From assembly GCF_014385165.1 (NCBI RefSeq), contig NZ_JACRTF010000001.1, positions 2,604,001-2,668,000 on the forward strand: 64,000 bases of DNA, read 5' to 3'. Below are positions 9,682 to 18,930 of this stretch, piece by piece. Numbering within the stretch: position 1 is the first letter of the stretch; the number at the start of each line of letters is the position of its first letter. Made by a program: the position numbers and the translations under genes. The stretch comes from Jilunia laotingensis. GTDB lineage: Bacteria; Bacteroidota; Bacteroidia; Bacteroidales; Bacteroidaceae. The notes below the pieces were generated by a model, which was not told where the DNA came from, did no database searches, and saw only the letters and a list, made by a program, of their open reading frames with translations.

Positions 9682-10998
9682 ATGAATAACACCAAACATG
9701 CTTCAATATTGAGCAAAAACGGCGTAAGCTACCTTATTCCTTTTATTCTTATTACCAGTTGTTTTGCCTTGTGGGGATTTGCTAATGATATCACAAATCC
9801 CATGGTAAAGGCTTTCTCGAAAATATTCCGGATGAGTGTGACGGATGGTGCGCTGGTGCAGGTTACATTCTATGGCGGATATTTTGCTATGGCTTTTCCC
9901 GCAGCCATGTTTATCCGCAAGTATTCTTATAAAGCAGGCGTTCTTTTGGGGTTAGGGCTCTATGCTGTGGGAGCATTACTCTTTTTCCCGGCAAGTATGA
10001 CCGGCAGTTATTATCCTTTTTTGTTGGCTTACTTCATTCTGACTTGCGGACTGTCTTTTCTTGAGACCAGTTGTAATCCGTATATTTTATCAATGGGAAC
10101 GGAAGAAACTGCTACTCGTCGCCTTAATCTTGCCCAATCTTTTAATCCGATAGGATCTCTGTTGGGAATGTATGTAGCCATGAACTTTATACAGAACCGT
10201 TTGAATCCGTTGGATACAGTCGGGCGTAGCCAATTGTCTACTGCAGAGTTTGAAACGATACGTGATTCGGACTTGTCGGTGCTTATTGCCCCTTATTTGA
10301 TTATTGGTATTGTTATTTTGGCAATGTTGCTTCTTATTCGACTTGTAAAGATGCCAAAAAATAGTGATCAATCACATGACATCAATTTTATTCCTACGTT
10401 AAAACGTATTTTCTCCATTCACCATTATCGTGAAGGGGTAGTGGCACAGTTCTTTTATGTCGGTGCGCAGATTATGTGTTGGACATTTGTTATTCAATAC
10501 GGAACTCGTTTATTCATGTCGCAAGGTATGGAAGAACAGGCTGCAGAAGTGTTGTCACAGAAGTATAATATCATTGCAATGGTTATCTTCTGTTTCAGTC
10601 GTTTCATCTGTACATTCATTTTGCGTTATCTCAATCCGGGACAGTTGTTGAAGATTTTAGCTATTGTTGCTTGCTTGTTTACTATCGGTGTTATCTTTTT
10701 ACAAAACATTTGGGGGATGTATTGTTTAGTGGGCATTTCGGCTTGTATGTCATTGATGTTCCCCACAATTTATGGTATAGCTCTAAAAGGACTGGGGGAT
10801 GATGCTAAGTTTGGAGCTGCCGGATTGATCATGGCCATATTGGGAGGCTCTGTTTTGCCTCCGTTGCAAGCTTGCATTATCGATCAGAATACATTATTCG
10901 GTATGCCTGCAGTCAATCTGTCGTTTATCCTTCCTTTTATTTGTTTTATTGTCATTGTGATCTATGGCCATCGGTCATATGTGAGAGCGAAAAGATAA
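9682..10998 (+). CDS. fucP: L-fucose:H+ symporter (MFS)
   Basis: A 438-residue major facilitator with about 12 hydrophobic segments, of the FHS/FucP family. The opening YLIPFILITSCFALWGFANDITNPMV is characteristic of the family, and the acidic residue in ANDIT corresponds to the proton/sugar site region. It would import L-fucose released from host glycans. Last gene of the fuc operon, 28 bp after the mutarotase; a long inverted repeat follows at 11033-11087. Confidence 0.94.
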   Translation: MNNTKHASILSKNGVSYLIPFILITSCFALWGFANDITNPMVKAFSKIFRMSVTDGALVQVTFYGGYFAMAFPAAMFIRKYSYKAGVLLGLGLYAVGALLFFPASMTGSYYPFLLAYFILTCGLSFLETSCNPYILSMGTEETATRRLNLAQSFNPIGSLLGMYVAMNFIQNRLNPLDTVGRSQLSTAEFETIRDSDLSVLIAPYLIIGIVILAMLLLIRLVKMPKNSDQSHDINFIPTLKRIFSIHHYREGVVAQFFYVGAQIMCWTFVIQYGTRLFMSQGMEEQAAEVLSQKYNIIAMVIFCFSRFICTFILRYLNPGQLLKILAIVACLFTIGVIFLQNIWGMYCLVGISACMSLMFPTIYGIALKGLGDDAKFGAAGLIMAILGGSVLPPLQACIIDQNTLFGMPAVNLSFILPFICFIVIVIYGHRSYVRAKR

Positions 10999-11032
10999 AA
11001 GGTATAAGCTGGGTATAATTATACTCTATATT

Positions 11033-11087
11033 CGGAAATAGGAATGAAAGTGAAGTCGTGATGAACTCATCTCCATTCCTATTTCCG
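11033..11087. terminator. Long inverted repeat after fucP
   Basis: Arms CGGAAATAGGAATG (11033-11046) and CATTCCTATTTCCG (11074-11087) pair perfectly over 14 bp. It sits between the convergent fucP and aminopeptidase genes and could end transcription from either side. A clean U-run is missing, so mechanism is uncertain. Confidence 0.55.
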
Positions 11088-11147
11088 GTAAATATTGTTT
11101 TCTATTCTTAGAGAATTGTAGTTTTTAAGCTTGATTGAATGGTCATT

Positions 11148-12320
11148 TTAATTACTAACCTCGATCTCAACGATTTCTTCGTTACAAATCGTAAGTTTTT
11201 CTACTCCTTCATTGGTAACTACCCATGAGTTTTCCACACCTACAGGTCCAACGCCCGGCAGTACGATCTTAGGTTCCAGAGCGAAGACCATTCCTGGTTC
11301 CAATTTTTGTTTCATACGTGGAGCAATAACCGGCATTTCATTAATTTCCAAACCGATGCCATGACCGATAAAACGTGCTTGTTGGCCTATTCCCATGAAG
11401 TTCTTGGCAAATCCGGCTTTAGTAACCATCTCGATAGCTGTATTGTACATGTCTTCACAAACAGTGCCCGGTTTAGCAATGGAAGCTATTTCATTTTGAA
11501 TATCCAAACATACTTGATGAGCGGTGTAAGCTTCATCACTCAGTTTGCCGATTGAATATACACGGCTCATATCTCCCATATAGCCGTAAAAGTTTCCTCC
11601 CATATCTACCATGAAGCATTGGCCTTCTTTAATAGGGGTATCATTTACTCCAACCGGAAGTGCCGGGTCGAGCCCTTCGCCACCCAAAGCGAAATCGAAA
11701 GGAGAAGGATTAGCAGCATTATCTCCTGCCAATAGACTACCCATGAAAATCTCCATGCTTTGCCCGAATACGCGGAAGATACCTAAAGAGCCTTCCAGAC
11801 GCATCAAGCGTTCCACTTCAATGGCAAGTTCACGATCTGTCATTCCAGGATGGTAAACAGAAGGGATTTTATCGTAAGCCTTGGCATGTGCGATACCCGA
11901 ACGGTGGAACATCTCGATTTCGATAGGAGTCTTTGTGCTGCGTGCTTGACGAATCAGAGGTGTGCCATTTACAATTTCCGATTCCGGGAACAAGGCAGCC
12001 AATCGGTTATATTCCGTATAAGATAGTTCATCACCTTCCAACATCAATTTGGTAGGCATAGGAAGATTATTTTCTGTTATTAATTCAATGATTTGTTCCG
12101 GTTTGCGGATGGAGAAAATATGTTCTCCAGATATATTATTGGGGCGTTTTATAAAAAGGAGAGCAGGAGAGTTGAGCGGAAGATAAAGGTATCCGCTGAC
12201 AATACGACCAAACGTATAAAGCAAGTTTACATTACAAGTGATCAATGCGGCGTCAATTCCTTGTTGAGCCATGAACCAACGAATCTTATCGCGGCGAAGT
12301 TTTAATTCCGGTTGTAACAT
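11148..12320 (-). CDS. M24 family metallopeptidase (Xaa-Pro aminopeptidase/dipeptidase type)
   Basis: A 390-residue creatinase/aminopeptidase P-like protein. The N-terminal non-catalytic domain spans about residues 1-135 and the pita-bread metal domain about 145-385. The five metal ligands of the family are visible: two Asp in VDMGGNFYGYMGDMSR, His in GHGIGLEINEMP, Glu in FALEPKIV and Glu in VGVENSWVV. It should remove N-terminal residues preceding proline or cut Xaa-Pro dipeptides. No signal peptide is seen. Monocistronic, followed downstream by the convergent fucP hairpin. Confidence 0.88.
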   Translation of the reverse strand: MLQPELKLRRDKIRWFMAQQGIDAALITCNVNLLYTFGRIVSGYLYLPLNSPALLFIKRPNNISGEHIFSIRKPEQIIELITENNLPMPTKLMLEGDELSYTEYNRLAALFPESEIVNGTPLIRQARSTKTPIEIEMFHRSGIAHAKAYDKIPSVYHPGMTDRELAIEVERLMRLEGSLGIFRVFGQSMEIFMGSLLAGDNAANPSPFDFALGGEGLDPALPVGVNDTPIKEGQCFMVDMGGNFYGYMGDMSRVYSIGKLSDEAYTAHQVCLDIQNEIASIAKPGTVCEDMYNTAIEMVTKAGFAKNFMGIGQQARFIGHGIGLEINEMPVIAPRMKQKLEPGMVFALEPKIVLPGVGPVGVENSWVVTNEGVEKLTICNEEIVEIEVSN

Positions 12321-12387
12321 CTCAATATTATATTTTTATTTTGTGCTACAAAGTTACTCGAATTTAGTTGAATATGAAACCTTCTGT

Positions 12388-12433
12388 AAAAAAAGTGCGC
12401 TACCCGCGTCCTGTCACAGGAGGCGAGTAGCGC
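12388..12433 (-). terminator. Rho-independent terminator of the first glutamate dehydrogenase gene
   Basis: A GC-rich stem (GCGCTAC ... GTAGCGC, 12397-12433) extends inward through a CCTGT/ACAGG segment. On the minus strand it is followed by seven U (12388-12394). It lies 55 bp beyond the stop of the dehydrogenase gene. Confidence 0.85.
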
Positions 12434-12487
12434 AAACCACAAATACAAATACAACTAAACAAAGTTTTTTTTACCCATTTTATCTTG

Positions 12488-13825
12488 TTAGATGATTCCT
12501 TGTCCCATCATTGCGTGAGCCACTTTCATGAAGCCTGCAATGTTAGCACCTTTCATATAGTTGATATAACCATCTTTTTCTGTTCCATATTTAACACATT
12601 GAGTATGGATATCACTCATGATCTGGTGGAGATATCTATCAACTTCTTCAGCAGTCCAAGAAATATGCATAGCATTCTGGGTCATTTCAAGACCGGAAGT
12701 TGCTACACCACCTGCATTGACAGCCTTACCAGGACCATACATGATTTTTGCAGCGAGGAATGTATCGATAGCTTCAGGACGGCAACCCATATTTGAAACT
12801 TCACCAACACAGAATACACCGTTTGCAACCAATTGCTTGGCATCTTCTTCATTGACTTCATTCTGAGTAGCACAAGGCATAGCGATATCCACTTTCTGTT
12901 CCCATGGTTTCTTGCCCGGGAAGAATTTAGCATTTGGATATTTTTCTGCATAAGGAGCTACGATGTCATTACCACTTGCACGAAGTTCAAGCATATAATC
13001 GATCTTATCGCCAGAAATACCGTCCGGATCGTAAATGTAACCGTCAGGTCCGGAGATCGTAACGACTTTAGCACCTAATTCAGTAGCTTTTGTGGCAGCA
13101 CCCCATGCTACATTTCCGAAACCGGAGATAGCCACAGTCTTGCCTTCGAAACTTGTCCCTTTATCTTGCAACATTTGCTGAACAAAATAGCAAGCACCGA
13201 AACCAGTAGCTTCAGGACGAATCAGTGAACCACCGAATTCCAATCCTTTGCCTGTAAATGTACCGGTATGTTCACGAGTCAATTTCTTATACATACCGAA
13301 CAAGAATCCTACTTCGCGACCACCTACACCGATATCACCGGCAGGAACATCCATGTCAGGACCTATGTGACGCCATAATTCAAGCATGAAAGCTTGGCAG
13401 AAACGCATGATTTCAGCTTCGCTCTTACCTCTCGGAGAGAAGTCTGAACCGCCTTTACCACCACCCATAGGTAATGTTGTCAGTGCATTTTTGAACGTCT
13501 GCTCAAATCCTAAGAATTTCAAAATAGAAAGGTTAACGGAAGCATGGAAACGAACACCGCCTTTGTACGGGCCGATTGCATTGTTGAATTGTACGCGATA
13601 ACCGAGGTTAGTCTGTACTTCACCATTGTCGTCTACCCATGTAACACGGAAAGTGAAGATGCGATCCGGCTCTACAATTCTTTCAACAATCTTGGCTTTT
13701 TCAAACTCAGGATGTTCATTGTATATGTTTTCAATTGAGATAAGTACTTCTTTGACTGCCTGAAGATACTCAGATTCACCGGGATGCTTTGCCTCAAGAG
13801 AGGTCATAATTTTCTGAATGTTCAT
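12488..13825 (-). CDS. gdh: Glutamate dehydrogenase (hexameric type)
   Basis: About 445 residues from the ATG at 13825 (MNIQKIM). An in-frame ATG at 13876 would add 17 residues unlike the family. It interconverts glutamate and 2-oxoglutarate plus ammonia. Motifs: PMGGGKGGSDFSPRGKS with the catalytic Lys, VPAGDIGVGGREVGFLFG, and the nucleotide-binding GFGNVAWGAATKA. The gene is paralogous to 22208-23542. Bacteroides is known to carry NAD- and NADP-preferring forms; cofactor use is not settled here. Confidence 0.95.
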   Translation of the reverse strand: MNIQKIMTSLEAKHPGESEYLQAVKEVLISIENIYNEHPEFEKAKIVERIVEPDRIFTFRVTWVDDNGEVQTNLGYRVQFNNAIGPYKGGVRFHASVNLSILKFLGFEQTFKNALTTLPMGGGKGGSDFSPRGKSEAEIMRFCQAFMLELWRHIGPDMDVPAGDIGVGGREVGFLFGMYKKLTREHTGTFTGKGLEFGGSLIRPEATGFGACYFVQQMLQDKGTSFEGKTVAISGFGNVAWGAATKATELGAKVVTISGPDGYIYDPDGISGDKIDYMLELRASGNDIVAPYAEKYPNAKFFPGKKPWEQKVDIAMPCATQNEVNEEDAKQLVANGVFCVGEVSNMGCRPEAIDTFLAAKIMYGPGKAVNAGGVATSGLEMTQNAMHISWTAEEVDRYLHQIMSDIHTQCVKYGTEKDGYINYMKGANIAGFMKVAHAMMGQGII

Positions 13826-13972
13826 AATACTATGTTTTAAAAAGGTTGATTCTGATAAAATGTCAACTGGTGACACTGCAAATATAGGGATTTTTTTCTA
13901 TATCAATCATTTTTCATCTATTTTTTTGTTTAATTAATGATAAAATGATAGTTTGGGGGCTTGTGGAATACT

Positions 13973-14015
13973 AAAAAGTCCCGCTGAACTATTCAAATGA
14001 TAATTCAGCGGGACT
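13973..14015 (-). terminator. Terminator of the prolyl oligopeptidase gene
   Basis: Perfect 12-bp arms AGTCCCGCTGAA (13977-13988) and TTCAGCGGGACT (14004-14015), followed on the minus strand by a run of U. It lies 22 bp beyond the oligopeptidase stop. Confidence 0.85.
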
Positions 14016-14036
14016 ATATAATATAATAAGGTGTAT

Positions 14037-16151
14037 TTAGAAGGTTGGTTGCATACCCAAATTGTACATCACAAATCCGTAAATATCGGCTTGTTCTTCT
14101 AGAACTTTACTCATCGGTTTTCCGGCACCGTGACCGGCTTTACTGTCAATACGAATAATGGTCGGATTAGTCCCGTCATTGCATTCTTGCAGAGTGGCGG
14201 CAAATTTGAATGAGTGGGCAGGAACTACACGATCGTCATGATCTGCAGTAGTAATCATGGTAGCAGGATACGTAGTATCCGGTTTCAGATTATGTAAGGG
14301 AGAATAACCTTTCAGATAGTCAAACATTGCTTTACTATCTTCGCTTGTTCCATAATCACTTGCCCAATTCCAGCCAATAGTAAACTTATGATAACGTAGC
14401 ATATCCATTACCCCGACTTGAGGTATGGCTACTTTGAATAGCTCAGGGCGCTGAGTCATACAAGCGCCTACCAATAGCCCACCGTTAGAACCTCCGACAA
14501 TGGCGATTTTATCGGGATTAGTGTAGTTATTATTAATAAGGTATTCCGCTGATGCTATAAAATCGTTGAATACATTCTGTTTCTGCATTTTAGTTCCTGC
14601 TACATGCCATTCTTCACCATATTCATTTCCACCACGTAGATTGACTTGTGCATAAATTCCTCCATTTTCAAGGAAAGGGATTCGGGTTGTTGTGAAGGTA
14701 GGATTCAGGCTGATCGCGAAACCGCCATATCCGTATAGGAATACCGGATTCTTTCCATCCATTTTCATATCTTTCTTATACGTAAGGAACATTGGAATCA
14801 TAACACCGTCCTTACTTGGGAAAAAGGTTTGCTCCGTTATAAATTCGTCCGGATTGAACTGTACTTTCGGGGCGCGATATACTTCATAAGTATTCTTATC
14901 CATGTCATATTTATAAGTAGTACCCGGAATGGTAAATGAAGTAAAACCGAAGAAGCACTCTTTGTCCTCCTTGTTACCGCTGAATCCTACAGATCCCAAT
15001 GAGGGCAATTTGATCTCCTGAATTTGCTTGCCATCGAGGTCGTAAATGAAAGCATGGTTGGAAGCATCTTTATCATATGTCAGGAATAGTTTATCACCAA
15101 TAACATTTACTCCCGAAAGTACGGATTCAGATTCGGGAATCAGTTCTACCCATTCTTCAGATTTCGGGCGATGGATATCAGCCACCATTATTCTGTTTTT
15201 AGGAGCGCCATAGTTGGTAAAGATATACATCTTATCTCCGATTACTTCGATAGGAGCGTATTGGTAATCAAAGTCGGTTGTTAATTGTACCAGCGGTGCA
15301 TTGGGCTTGGTCAGATCTTTCATAAAAAGATTGTTGCCTCTTCCGGCTCCTGATTCATATACAAAAAGTATGCGTTCATCTTCACTGGTTTCAGCGGAAT
15401 AAAAACGTTTCGGATAGTCGGGATTCTGATAAATCAGTTCGTCTTTTGATTGAGGAGTACCGATCTTATGATAATAGATTTTATGTAATTCGTTTACGTT
15501 GGAGAACTCTTTACCTTTTGCCGGGGCGTCATAGGCACTATAGTAAAAGCCGTCTCCTTTCCATGATGCACCTGTAAATTTAGCCCATTCTATGTGGTCT
15601 TCCAATTGTTTCCCTGTGGCTGCATCCATTACGTATATTTCTGTCCAATCCGATCCGCTGCGTGAAATGGTATAAGCCACATATTTGCCATCATTGGAAA
15701 AAGATATCCCGGTTAAAGCCACTGTACCATCTTCCGATAATTGATTAGGATCGAGGAATACGCGAGGTTCTCCATCTAAAGTATCTTGTACATAAAGTAC
15801 ATTTTGATTTTGGAGTCCGTCATTTTTATAAAAGTAATATTTTCCATGCTTTTTGAATGGGGTGCCTATTTTCTCGTAATCTGCAAGGTCTGTCAAACGT
15901 TTCAATAATTGATTGCGAAAAGGTATTTGGGCAAGATATTCGTTCGTGACTTTATTTTCAGCTTCTATCCATGCGGCTGTTGCAGCGCTGGTGTCATTTT
16001 CCAGCCAACGATACGGATCAGGTACTTTGGTACCAAAGTAAACATCTACAGAATCTACCTTTGCTGTATTAGGGTAGATTAATTTCTTTTGGGAAGTTGT
16101 ACATGATGTAATCATAATTCCACTTAGTAATAATAAAGTTGTTTTCTTCAT
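14037..16151 (-). CDS. Prolyl oligopeptidase family serine peptidase (S9A), lipoprotein
   Basis: 704 residues. A lipoprotein leader (MKKTTLLLLSGIMITSC, Cys17) predicts export and lipid anchoring. The seven-bladed propeller region spans about residues 75-430 and the alpha/beta-hydrolase domain about 430-704. The catalytic triad is visible: Ser in GGSNGGLLVG, Asp in DHDDRVVPAHS, His in SKAGHGAGKP. It should cleave after proline in short peptides in the periplasm or at the envelope. Monocistronic with its own terminator. Confidence 0.93.
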   Translation of the reverse strand: MKKTTLLLLSGIMITSCTTSQKKLIYPNTAKVDSVDVYFGTKVPDPYRWLENDTSAATAAWIEAENKVTNEYLAQIPFRNQLLKRLTDLADYEKIGTPFKKHGKYYFYKNDGLQNQNVLYVQDTLDGEPRVFLDPNQLSEDGTVALTGISFSNDGKYVAYTISRSGSDWTEIYVMDAATGKQLEDHIEWAKFTGASWKGDGFYYSAYDAPAKGKEFSNVNELHKIYYHKIGTPQSKDELIYQNPDYPKRFYSAETSEDERILFVYESGAGRGNNLFMKDLTKPNAPLVQLTTDFDYQYAPIEVIGDKMYIFTNYGAPKNRIMVADIHRPKSEEWVELIPESESVLSGVNVIGDKLFLTYDKDASNHAFIYDLDGKQIQEIKLPSLGSVGFSGNKEDKECFFGFTSFTIPGTTYKYDMDKNTYEVYRAPKVQFNPDEFITEQTFFPSKDGVMIPMFLTYKKDMKMDGKNPVFLYGYGGFAISLNPTFTTTRIPFLENGGIYAQVNLRGGNEYGEEWHVAGTKMQKQNVFNDFIASAEYLINNNYTNPDKIAIVGGSNGGLLVGACMTQRPELFKVAIPQVGVMDMLRYHKFTIGWNWASDYGTSEDSKAMFDYLKGYSPLHNLKPDTTYPATMITTADHDDRVVPAHSFKFAATLQECNDGTNPTIIRIDSKAGHGAGKPMSKVLEEQADIYGFVMYNLGMQPTF

Positions 16152-16516
16152 CGTCTTTCTTTTAGTAATTCGATTTTCTTTATTTGTTTTACTGTCGAGA
16201 GGGGGGGCAATGACAGTTGTTTTTTAGTATTTTTAGTCCTTCTATACAATTGCGTTTCACAACATGATAGTAGGATGGATTAATTTTGGCTTTAAAAGTA
16301 CGAAGAAAAATTAAGTTAAACAAATAATTCGTACATAGAAGTGAATATAAAATGCATAAACAATGAATTACAATAAAATATATATTATAATGTATAGTGT
16401 ATACTTTTAATTTGTCTATTTTTGTATCTGCTAACGACAAACTAACTTTGATTTGCAGATATCCGGTTTTGGAGTAATTCTACTGAATATCTAAATAACT
16501 TTTATACACGAATGAT
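16152..16516. promoter_or_regulatory. AT-rich divergent promoter region
   Basis: A 365-bp gap between the divergent oligopeptidase and GH92 genes. It is strongly AT-rich, with a TATTTTTG at 16417-16424 that could serve as a -7 box toward GH92; no good -33 partner is placed before it. A G-run lies at 16200-16206. No convincing gene is seen. Confidence 0.35.
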
Positions 16517-18850
16517 ATGTATCTCTTAATAAAAAGAATAGCCTTTAGTTGTTTGATTGCCACGTTGATTAGTTGTACAAGAAGTGCGATAGTTACGGAC
16601 AATGTACTTTCTGATTATGTTAATCCGTTTATTGGTGCCAGTACGAATGTCGGGGATGCGGGTACATACCATGGACTAGGTAAAACTTTTCCGGGAGCAA
16701 CGACTCCATATGGTATGGTACAGGTAAGTCCGAATACCATAACAGGCGGGGACAATGGTTCTGGATATAGTTATGAACATCAAACGTTAGAAGGATTTGC
16801 GTTTACACAAATGAGTGGAATCGGTTGGTATGGTGATCTTGGCAATTTTTTGGTAATGCCGTCCACCGGAAAGTTGCAACTGATTGCAGGAAAAGAAGAT
16901 AATAGCATAAAAGGGTACCGTTCGCGTTATGATAAGAAAACCGAAATAGCCAAAGCAGGATATTATTCAACTGAGCTGATTGATTATAATATAAAGGTAG
17001 AGTCGACGGTTGCCCCGCATAGCGGAGTCTTGAGGTTTACTTTTCCGGAAAACGAACAATCACGTATTCAAATAGATCTTGCTCGCAGAGTAGGCGGTAC
17101 GTCTACTAAGCAGTATGTTAAAATATTGGATGAATTTACTATTCAAGGTTGGATGAAATGTAATCCTGATGGTGGCGGTTGGGGTAATGGAGCAGGTAAA
17201 ACGGATTATACCGTGTATTACTATGCCCGTTTCAGTAAACCGATTGAAAATTACGGTATATGGAGTGCTGATATTCCAGATGATTGGAGTCGTAAAAATG
17301 ACGAAGTGGTAAGCCTTCCTTATTTGTCTAAGATAGCGCAATCTCAAATACTATCTGATAAAAAAGAACTTGAAGGAAAGCATCTTGGTTTCTTTACCGA
17401 ATTCCCTACCGATGATTCGGAAGAAGTTACGTTGAAAGTAGGTATTTCTTTTGTGGATGTGGAAGGAGCTAAAAAAAATTTTGAGGCTGAAGTAGCAGAG
17501 AAGGATTTTGATCGGATCAGAGAAGAGGCACAGGCTTCGTGGGATCAGGCACTGGGGTGCTTGAAAGTTTCCGGTGGGTCCGAAGATCAGAAAACTATTT
17601 TCTACACGGCACTCTATCATACGATGATCGATCCAAGAACATATATGGATGTAGACGGGCGTTATGTAGGTGGAGACGGGAAAATTCATGTAGGTTCCGA
17701 TTTTACAAAACGGACTATTTTTAGTGGATGGGATGTTTTCCGTAGCCAGTTTCCATTGCAGACAATTATTAATCCAACTCTAGTAAATGATGAACTCAAT
17801 TCTCTGATAACTTTGGCGGAAGAGAGTGGAAATGAATATTTTGAGCGGTGGGAAATACTAAATGCATACTCCGGTTGTATGTTTGGTAATCCGGCAATCT
17901 CTGTTTTGGCAGATGCCTATTTAAAAGGAATTCGGGGATATGATGTGGAAAAGGCATATCGATATGCTGTGAATACTTCCCATAAATTTGGAACAGGAGA
18001 ACTTGGATACAGTCCTGAACCATACAGTGTTGCATATACGTTGGAGTATGCATATTCTGATTGGTGCATAGCTCAACTTGCTAAATTATTGGGAAAAGAA
18101 GAGGATTATGCCGTATTTATGGAAAAGGGGCAAGCCTACCGGAATATCTTCGATAAAGAGAAAAATTGGTTCCGTCCCCGTAATGTAGACGGATCGTGGG
18201 TGGAATGGCCTGAAGAAGGACGATTAAAAGAATGGTACGGATGTTCCGAAGCTAATTTATATCAACAGGGATGGTTTGTCCCTCAGGATATTCCCGGTAT
18301 GATAGAGTTGATGGGTGGCCGGGACAAAGTGCTTACGGACCTGACGGATTTCTTTGAAATGACCCCTCAAAATATGTTGTGGAATCTCTATTATAACCAT
18401 GCTAATGAACCTGTACATTTGGTTCCTTTCCTTTTCAATCATTTACAAGCGCCTTGGCTTACACAGAAATGGACACGATTTATTTGCGATAAAGCTTACA
18501 CTAACTCGGTGGAAGGTCTTGTTGGAAATGAAGATGTGGGGCAAATGTCTGCTTGGTACGTATTGGCCGCAACAGGTATTCATCCTTCTTGCCCTGGAAG
18601 TACCCGGTACGAAATAACCAGTCCTGTATTTTCAAAGATCGAATTCGCTTTGGATCCTACTTATTATAAGGGAGGAAAGTTTACCATCATCGCACATGAC
18701 AATTCACCGGAGAATATTTACATTCAACGGGCCATTCTGAATGGAAAAGAGTATGATAGATGTTATATTGACTTTACTGATATTACTGCCGGTTCAATTC
18801 TTGAATTGTATATGGGAAGTGAGCCAAACAGGGAATGGGGCATTCGATAA
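16517..18850 (+). CDS. GH92 alpha-mannosidase, lipoprotein
   Basis: 777 residues. The N-terminal leader ends in LISC (Cys20), predicting a lipoprotein. The body matches glycoside hydrolase family 92 exo-alpha-mannosidases, calcium-dependent inverting enzymes acting on N-glycans or fungal mannan. Signature stretches are VNPFIGASTNVGDAGTYHGLGKTFPGATTPYGMVQVSP, DPRTYMDVDGRY and GNEDVGQMSAWYV. Length is typical. It is not inside a susC/susD locus here. The linkage cleaved cannot be decided from sequence alone. Confidence 0.93.
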   Translation: MYLLIKRIAFSCLIATLISCTRSAIVTDNVLSDYVNPFIGASTNVGDAGTYHGLGKTFPGATTPYGMVQVSPNTITGGDNGSGYSYEHQTLEGFAFTQMSGIGWYGDLGNFLVMPSTGKLQLIAGKEDNSIKGYRSRYDKKTEIAKAGYYSTELIDYNIKVESTVAPHSGVLRFTFPENEQSRIQIDLARRVGGTSTKQYVKILDEFTIQGWMKCNPDGGGWGNGAGKTDYTVYYYARFSKPIENYGIWSADIPDDWSRKNDEVVSLPYLSKIAQSQILSDKKELEGKHLGFFTEFPTDDSEEVTLKVGISFVDVEGAKKNFEAEVAEKDFDRIREEAQASWDQALGCLKVSGGSEDQKTIFYTALYHTMIDPRTYMDVDGRYVGGDGKIHVGSDFTKRTIFSGWDVFRSQFPLQTIINPTLVNDELNSLITLAEESGNEYFERWEILNAYSGCMFGNPAISVLADAYLKGIRGYDVEKAYRYAVNTSHKFGTGELGYSPEPYSVAYTLEYAYSDWCIAQLAKLLGKEEDYAVFMEKGQAYRNIFDKEKNWFRPRNVDGSWVEWPEEGRLKEWYGCSEANLYQQGWFVPQDIPGMIELMGGRDKVLTDLTDFFEMTPQNMLWNLYYNHANEPVHLVPFLFNHLQAPWLTQKWTRFICDKAYTNSVEGLVGNEDVGQMSAWYVLAATGIHPSCPGSTRYEITSPVFSKIEFALDPTYYKGGKFTIIAHDNSPENIYIQRAILNGKEYDRCYIDFTDITAGSILELYMGSEPNREWGIR

Positions 18851-18930
18851 ATGAAAATGATTCTTCTTTGTTTGCATTTCCCGATTAAAACAGCGATTTT
18901 TGTCATTCAATAAATAATGGCCGGGAATTC